64,000 nucleotides of DNA from positions 1-64,000 of the forward strand of contig NZ_JACADQ010000001.1 in NCBI RefSeq assembly GCF_016106015.1, read 5' to 3'. The notes below the pieces were generated by a model that was not told the DNA's origin, ran no database searches, and worked only from the letters and a program-made list of their open reading frames with translations. This DNA is from Neoroseomonas rubea (GTDB lineage Bacteria > Pseudomonadota > Alphaproteobacteria > Acetobacterales > Acetobacteraceae). The translations under genes and the position numbers were made by a program. Each line of letters begins with the position of its first letter. The first letter of the stretch is position 1. This document shows positions 60,319 through 64,000 of this stretch, piece by piece.

Positions 60319-60693
60319 ATGGCTGCTTCCGTGTCCGCCGGCATCGGCGACGCCTTCAACCAAGTCGTCATCGGCACAGCCGCGCCCGCCACGGCCGGCA
60401 CGGTGCAGGTGCGCATCGCGTCCGGCATCGGTGGCCTGGGTGCCGCAGTGAGCCTGGCCGCCGCGCCCGGCCGCGCGATCAATCAGGTGACGCTGGGCAG
60501 CGACGCCCCGACCTCCGCCGCGACGGTGCAAGTTCGCGTCGCGGACGGGCTCGGTCCCGACGACGCGCTCGACGCGCTCGACACGATCATGGGGCGGATG
60601 CAGGCGGACCATATCGGCCGCCTGGAGGCCATGGCGATCGCCCGGACCCTCCGGGGCCGCATGGTCGCCGATCGGATCCAGGGGACGCCCTGA
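60319..60693 (+). CDS. phage-like protein with an internal duplication
   Basis: A 124-residue protein. Two similar segments are visible: NQVVIGTAAPATAGTVQVRI (residues 14-33) and NQVTLGSDAPTSAATVQVRV (54-73), each followed by a GxG turn. The beta-repeat style suggests a virion or decoration protein. The C-terminus is helical (RLEAMAIARTLRGRMV). Followed 1 nt later by the large gene. Confidence 0.55.
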   Translation: MAASVSAGIGDAFNQVVIGTAAPATAGTVQVRIASGIGGLGAAVSLAAAPGRAINQVTLGSDAPTSAATVQVRVADGLGPDDALDALDTIMGRMQADHIGRLEAMAIARTLRGRMVADRIQGTP

Positions 60694-60694
60694 G

Positions 60695-62455
60695 GTGTCC
60701 GACCTCGACCTCATGGACGTTGCGCCGGAGCTCCCGCGGTTTGCGCGTGAGCAAGCCGACGAAGTCCTGGCTGATCGGCGGCCGTCGATGGGCGAGGGTC
60801 TCGGCGCGTCCGTTCGTGAGGGCTGGTGGAACACCACGTCCGCCACGGCGCTTGCCCGGCGCGACGCCACGCGGGCCGGTGAGGCTGACCCGGCGCCGCT
60901 CGCGCGGCACGAGTGGGAAGCCTCCCAATACTGGCGCGCCGGCGTGACTTGGGATGAGCGGATGACGGTGGGCAGGGCCGCCGCAATCGCGTCCCGCCAT
61001 GACGAGAACGAATATCGCCGGCAAGTCATGTCGGCGCGCGATGCCGGGTTCTTCGAGAGCGCGCTGATGATCGGCGCCTCGATCGTCGGCAGCATCCCCG
61101 ACCCCGTCAATTTCCTGCCCATCGCAGGCCCCGCGGCGCGCGCGCTGCGCGTGGTGCAGGCCGGCCGGACGACAGGCGTGGTCGGCACAGTAGCGGGGCG
61201 CGCTGCGGCGACGCTGGAACGCTCTGGCGTGGCCGGCGGCGTTGCGCGCGGCGCGACTGAAGGCGTGGTCGGCAACGCCCTCTCCATGCCGTTCGTCTAC
61301 AGCGTCCACCAAGAATTCGGCGACGATGTCACGTTCTCCCGCGCGGTGATGGACCTGGCCGCGGGTGCCGTGGTGGGAGCGGGGTTCGGCGCGCTCGGTG
61401 CCGTCATCTCCCGCTCCGGCGCTATGCCTGAGCCTCGCGTCTCCGCCCGAACCCTCGACCTCGCCGCGCGCGATGTAGCGGCCGGGCGGCAGGTGGAGAT
61501 CCCGCGCGGGCTGGTGGTGCGGGAGATCGAGGACACGCTGTTCCGGGCGGCGCCGGAGAGTGCCGCGCCGATGATCCGGGAGACAATGGAAGGCGGCGAG
61601 GTCCGGCGGGCGCTCGACATTCCATCCCGGCCGGACGGGACGCCCCTGACCCGGGAGGAGTTCGAGGCGGAATTCGCCCGCCGGCAGGGGACCACGCTGG
61701 AGGCACAGCAGGCGGCGATCGACGCCGCCGGGGCCGAGGCGCGGGCGGACAGCAAGCGGCAGTCCCTGATCGGCTGGATCGTCCAGAACGGCGGGCTGAG
61801 GGACGACACGGGCGACCTTGCCGCGGTGGTCGGTGACAGCCGCGCCCGGCCGGGGCTGATCCGCCGCGACGGCATGGCGCCGGACATTGCCGCCGTCCGG
61901 GCGCGCGATGAGGGGTTCTTCGGGGACCGGGTCGGGCCGGTAAACGAGCGCGGCGAAGGCCTGGCGCCGGACAGCCTGACCAAGCAGGACTTGATCGACG
62001 CGGTGGAAGCCGAGATGCGCGGCATGGGCGCGCGCTTCCGCGGCGGCTTCGGCGTCGAGCGCGGCGCGGACCTGGCGGCGGCGGATCGGATGCGGGCGGA
62101 CTGGGACCGCGCCGTGGACGAGGCGCACGACTGGTATCTGGCTGCGCACCACGCGCAGCGGCAGATCGCCCGCCTGTCCGAGCCTGCGCGCGCGGACGTG
62201 ATGGAGCGGGCCGCCATCATGGAGGCTGACGGGGGCCTTCGCCGGGATGAGGCCGTGCTGCGCGCCGCGCAGGCGTCCGAGGATCCGGAGATGCAGCGGA
62301 TCATGGCCGCGATCGAAAGCCTGCGCGCTGAGGGCCGGCTGATCGACGCGGACGACGCGCTGATCCGCGCCGCGGCCGAGCAGGCCGACGAGATGGAAGC
62401 CATCGCGAACGGGATCGAGGAAGCGGGCGCTTGCCTGCTGCGGAGGCTCGCATGA
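60695..62455 (+). CDS. large phage internal-virion/ejection-like protein
   Basis: A 586-residue protein. Early segment EWEASQYWRAGVTWDERMTV and the hydrophobic FFESALMIGASIVGSIPDPV, NFLPIAGPAARALRVV and DLAAGAVVGAGFGALGAVIS are like phage DNA-ejection or internal virion proteins that have Gly/Ala-rich membrane-active helices. The C-terminal half is helical and highly charged. No peptidase or transglycosylase motif was seen, so it may be a shortened version. GTG start 60695. Confidence 0.6.
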   Translation: MSDLDLMDVAPELPRFAREQADEVLADRRPSMGEGLGASVREGWWNTTSATALARRDATRAGEADPAPLARHEWEASQYWRAGVTWDERMTVGRAAAIASRHDENEYRRQVMSARDAGFFESALMIGASIVGSIPDPVNFLPIAGPAARALRVVQAGRTTGVVGTVAGRAAATLERSGVAGGVARGATEGVVGNALSMPFVYSVHQEFGDDVTFSRAVMDLAAGAVVGAGFGALGAVISRSGAMPEPRVSARTLDLAARDVAAGRQVEIPRGLVVREIEDTLFRAAPESAAPMIRETMEGGEVRRALDIPSRPDGTPLTREEFEAEFARRQGTTLEAQQAAIDAAGAEARADSKRQSLIGWIVQNGGLRDDTGDLAAVVGDSRARPGLIRRDGMAPDIAAVRARDEGFFGDRVGPVNERGEGLAPDSLTKQDLIDAVEAEMRGMGARFRGGFGVERGADLAAADRMRADWDRAVDEAHDWYLAAHHAQRQIARLSEPARADVMERAAIMEADGGLRRDEAVLRAAQASEDPEMQRIMAAIESLRAEGRLIDADDALIRAAAEQADEMEAIANGIEEAGACLLRRLA

Positions 62456-62498
62456 GTTGCGGCAACCCCGCGGCGCGCGTCGCGCCCTGAACGAGAAA

Positions 62499-62529
62499 CC
62501 CCCGCCAGCCTTGGCCGGGCTGACGGGGG
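62499..62529 (+). terminator. hairpin after the 586-residue gene
   Basis: CCCCCG-CAGCC pairs with GGCTG-CGGGGG across TTGGCCG, 43 nt after the stop. A short A-rich rather than T-rich tail follows (GCGAAAGCAAC). Likely end of the transcription unit. Confidence 0.5.
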
Positions 62530-62584
62530 CGAAAGCAACTAGTCGGGATGTGTGGAATGGATATCAGGCTGAGCAGGAAAACGG

Positions 62585-62600
62585 AAGCGTTTCGACGCTT
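62585..62600 (+). promoter_or_regulatory. UUCG-capped hairpin before the next gene
   Basis: AAGCGT-TTCG-ACGCTT is a perfect stem with a stable tetraloop, with AGGA/TCCT partly extending it. It sits in the leader about 35 bp before the 62636 start; possibly a 5' leader structure or second terminator. Confidence 0.4.
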
Positions 62601-62635
62601 TCCTGCGCGCCGTCCGACTGATGCGGAGGCGCGCC

Positions 62636-63151
62636 ATGTCTGACGGTCTCGGCGGGTTCTTCGTGAACCTCACGCGCCAGCGGATCAACGACGCGATCGC
62701 GAAGATGGACGCGATCGGCGTTGTGCATTTCGCCCCGGTCCTGCGTGCCATCCGGGATGGGCAGATCGTGTGCGTCGTCATCAAGCGCACCGCGGGAGAG
62801 GAGGCGATGTCCCTGCGGCACATCGCGAACCATCCGCTGCCGGCGCTCATCATCATGGCCGACGACGACCACGCATCGAGCGGGCCGGCGCGCTTCCCTG
62901 CCGCGCGGAAGGCGCTGCGCTACGCCCGTGCGCATATGATCCACGCGGCGGGCGGTCAGCCCTCGGACTACGCCCTCGCGATCCAGGCCGCGATGGCGCA
63001 GCGGTCCTGCTGCCTGGTCGAGACGGATGCGGCCCATCTGGACGAGTGGGCGAGGTTCGCGGCGCGGGCCGCGCTGCCGCGCCGGGTGCCGACGCTCCTC
63101 GTCCGCCCGACCGATGGCGTCCATCCGATCATCAACGGGGCCGTGCATTGA
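62636..63151 (+). CDS. hypothetical phage protein of element 2
   Basis: A 171-residue protein (GLGGFFVNLTRQRINDAIAK, VHFAPVLRAIRDGQIVCVVI, HPLPALIIMADDDHASSGPA). The mixed alpha/beta pattern includes a hydrophobic strand ending DDDHASSGP, with an ALIIMADDD segment like a metal or nucleotide site. No family recognised. ATG 62636 with GGAGG upstream; overlaps the next gene. Confidence 0.6.
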   Translation: MSDGLGGFFVNLTRQRINDAIAKMDAIGVVHFAPVLRAIRDGQIVCVVIKRTAGEEAMSLRHIANHPLPALIIMADDDHASSGPARFPAARKALRYARAHMIHAAGGQPSDYALAIQAAMAQRSCCLVETDAAHLDEWARFAARAALPRRVPTLLVRPTDGVHPIINGAVH

Positions 63152-63396
63152 GCGCGCCCCTTCCCCATAGCCTCGCCCGCGGCGCGGAGCATCTGCACGC
63201 GCTCGGGCCGCGCGCCATCGCCGAGTTCCTGCACGAGATCGCCGGCGCCGTCGCCGAAGGTGCCGAGGACGTTATCGCCGATCGCCTGGCGCGGTGGCGG
63301 CGCCTCGATCCTTGCCTGCTGCGGGCCGTCCTGGCGCGTCACTCGGCCGGGCGCGAGTTCCCGGCCGCGGTGCAGCTCGTGGACGCCGCGCGATGA
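63148..63396 (+). CDS. small hypothetical protein
   Basis: An 82-residue helical protein (ALGPRAIAEFLHEIAGAVAE, DRLARWRRLDPCLLRAVLAR). TTG start overlaps the previous stop and the ATG of the primase-like gene overlaps its own stop, so all three are coupled. Confidence 0.55.
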   Translation: MSAPLPHSLARGAEHLHALGPRAIAEFLHEIAGAVAEGAEDVIADRLARWRRLDPCLLRAVLARHSAGREFPAAVQLVDAAR

Positions 63397-64000
63397 ACGC
63401 CGCGCAGCTGATCGCCGCGTGCCTGGCGAACCCCGCGCCGCTCTCGACCTGGGAGGAGACGTTCCTCGAGGAGATGGCGCGCGCCTCCCGCCCCGCGACG
63501 GAACGGCAGATGGAGACGCTCCAGCGCATTGCCGCCCGGGTGTCCCTGGACGAGATCGCCGCGCGCCTTGCCGATCGGATCGAGGACCTGGCGCACCTGC
63601 TGACCGGCGGCGAGAGCTCGACGCTTCACGGCGACCGGCGGCGCTTCCGCGGTAAGGGCTCCCTCGTCATCACAGTCCAAGGGCCGCAGCGCGGCACCTG
63701 GTTCGACCATGACCCTCCGGCGTCGGGGCGGCGCGTCTCGGCGAACGGTGCCGCGGGCGGCGATGCGCTCGACCTGGTGGCGCACCTGCGCGGATGCGAC
63801 CGCGCGGACGCTGCGGCGTGGGCGCGGGGCTGGCTGGGCCTGTCGGACGGTGGCGAGGTGCGCGCGCTGCCACCCCGGCCTGTAGCGCCTCCGGAGCGCC
63901 CGCGCGCGGCGTCGGGAACGGGAGGCCATGCGCGCCGCACTTGGCGGGAGGCGGTGCCCGCAACCGGCACGCTGGTCGAGACCTATCTCGCGTCGCGCGG
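63393..64000 (+). CDS. phage DNA primase/toprim-type protein, cut by window end
   Basis: The first about 202 codons are visible. FRGKGSLVITVQGPQRGTWF, DHDPPASGRRV and GGDALDLVAHLRGCD match the N-terminal (zinc-ribbon-region) part of phage toprim primases. TLVETYLASRG at the end matches the start of the toprim-associated DUF7146-like segment. Start ATG 63393. The remaining toprim/helicase part lies beyond the window, so activity cannot be judged. Confidence 0.72.
   Translation, partial: MNAAQLIAACLANPAPLSTWEETFLEEMARASRPATERQMETLQRIAARVSLDEIAARLADRIEDLAHLLTGGESSTLHGDRRRFRGKGSLVITVQGPQRGTWFDHDPPASGRRVSANGAAGGDALDLVAHLRGCDRADAAAWARGWLGLSDGGEVRALPPRPVAPPERPRAASGTGGHARRTWREAVPATGTLVETYLASR

Overview
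The window looks like an alphaproteobacterial chromosome, most likely Acetobacteraceae/Rhodospirillales (Roseomonas-like). This is inferred from very high G+C, GTG/TTG starts, the neighbourhood topA-dprA-plsY-pyrC'-pyrB, a gatCAB operon and orphan Bug-type (TctC) binding proteins. No rRNA gene is present to confirm it.

Region 1 (1-16.9 kb) is core chromosome: topA (cut by the window edge), dprA, plsY, a pseudo-dihydroorotase (pyrC') that has lost its metal-binding His-x-His, two DUF3592-like membrane proteins, a GNAT acetyltransferase, pyrB, a chemoreceptor, ruvX, gatCAB, an AI-2E family permease, a glutathione S-transferase and tRNA-Ser(GCT).

Region 2 (about 16.87-56.09 kb) is a 39 kb genomic island inserted in the 3' end of tRNA-Ser. 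A 17-bp copy of the tRNA 3' end lies at each boundary (16860-16876 and 56069-56085) and a tyrosine integrase sits just inside the right end. Its left third is a scrapyard of transposase fragments (IS1380, IS5, IS66, IS3, IS481) around metabolic cargo: two Bug binding proteins, an amidohydrolase, a cupin and a truncated enoyl-CoA hydratase.

The centre (28.7-39.0 kb) holds the most interesting locus: a tightly packed seven-gene operon. It encodes an exported VWA protein, a four-helix membrane protein, a tubulin/FtsZ-like GTPase, a 1103-residue protein with a C-terminal Hsp70/actin-type ATPase domain, a single-span membrane protein, a MotA/TolQ/ZorA-like channel with a very long cytoplasmic tail, and a MotB/OmpA/ZorB-like peptidoglycan-binding partner. 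Divergently transcribed beside it are a membrane protein with a possible GYF-like domain and a secreted thermonuclease. The parts suggest an envelope-spanning, ion-driven machine coupled to two cytoskeleton-type NTPases. Anti-phage defence or membrane remodelling are the leading hypotheses, and neither is shown by sequence alone. Further right come an internally deleted IS256 element, an unexplained structured intergenic region (41.7-42.3 kb), a cassette with a uracil-DNA-glycosylase-like protein and an XRE-type regulator (42.4-45.3 kb), and a minus-strand phage or satellite early module (45.5-55.9 kb: DUF1376-type protein, ORF6N protein, excisionase-like HTHs, integrase) with no capsid or terminase genes.

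Region 3 (56.09-64 kb) begins a second integrative element head to head with the first. It has its own integrase, a chain of overlapping small genes (several coiled coil), a large internal-virion-like protein and the start of a phage primase-type protein that runs off the window.
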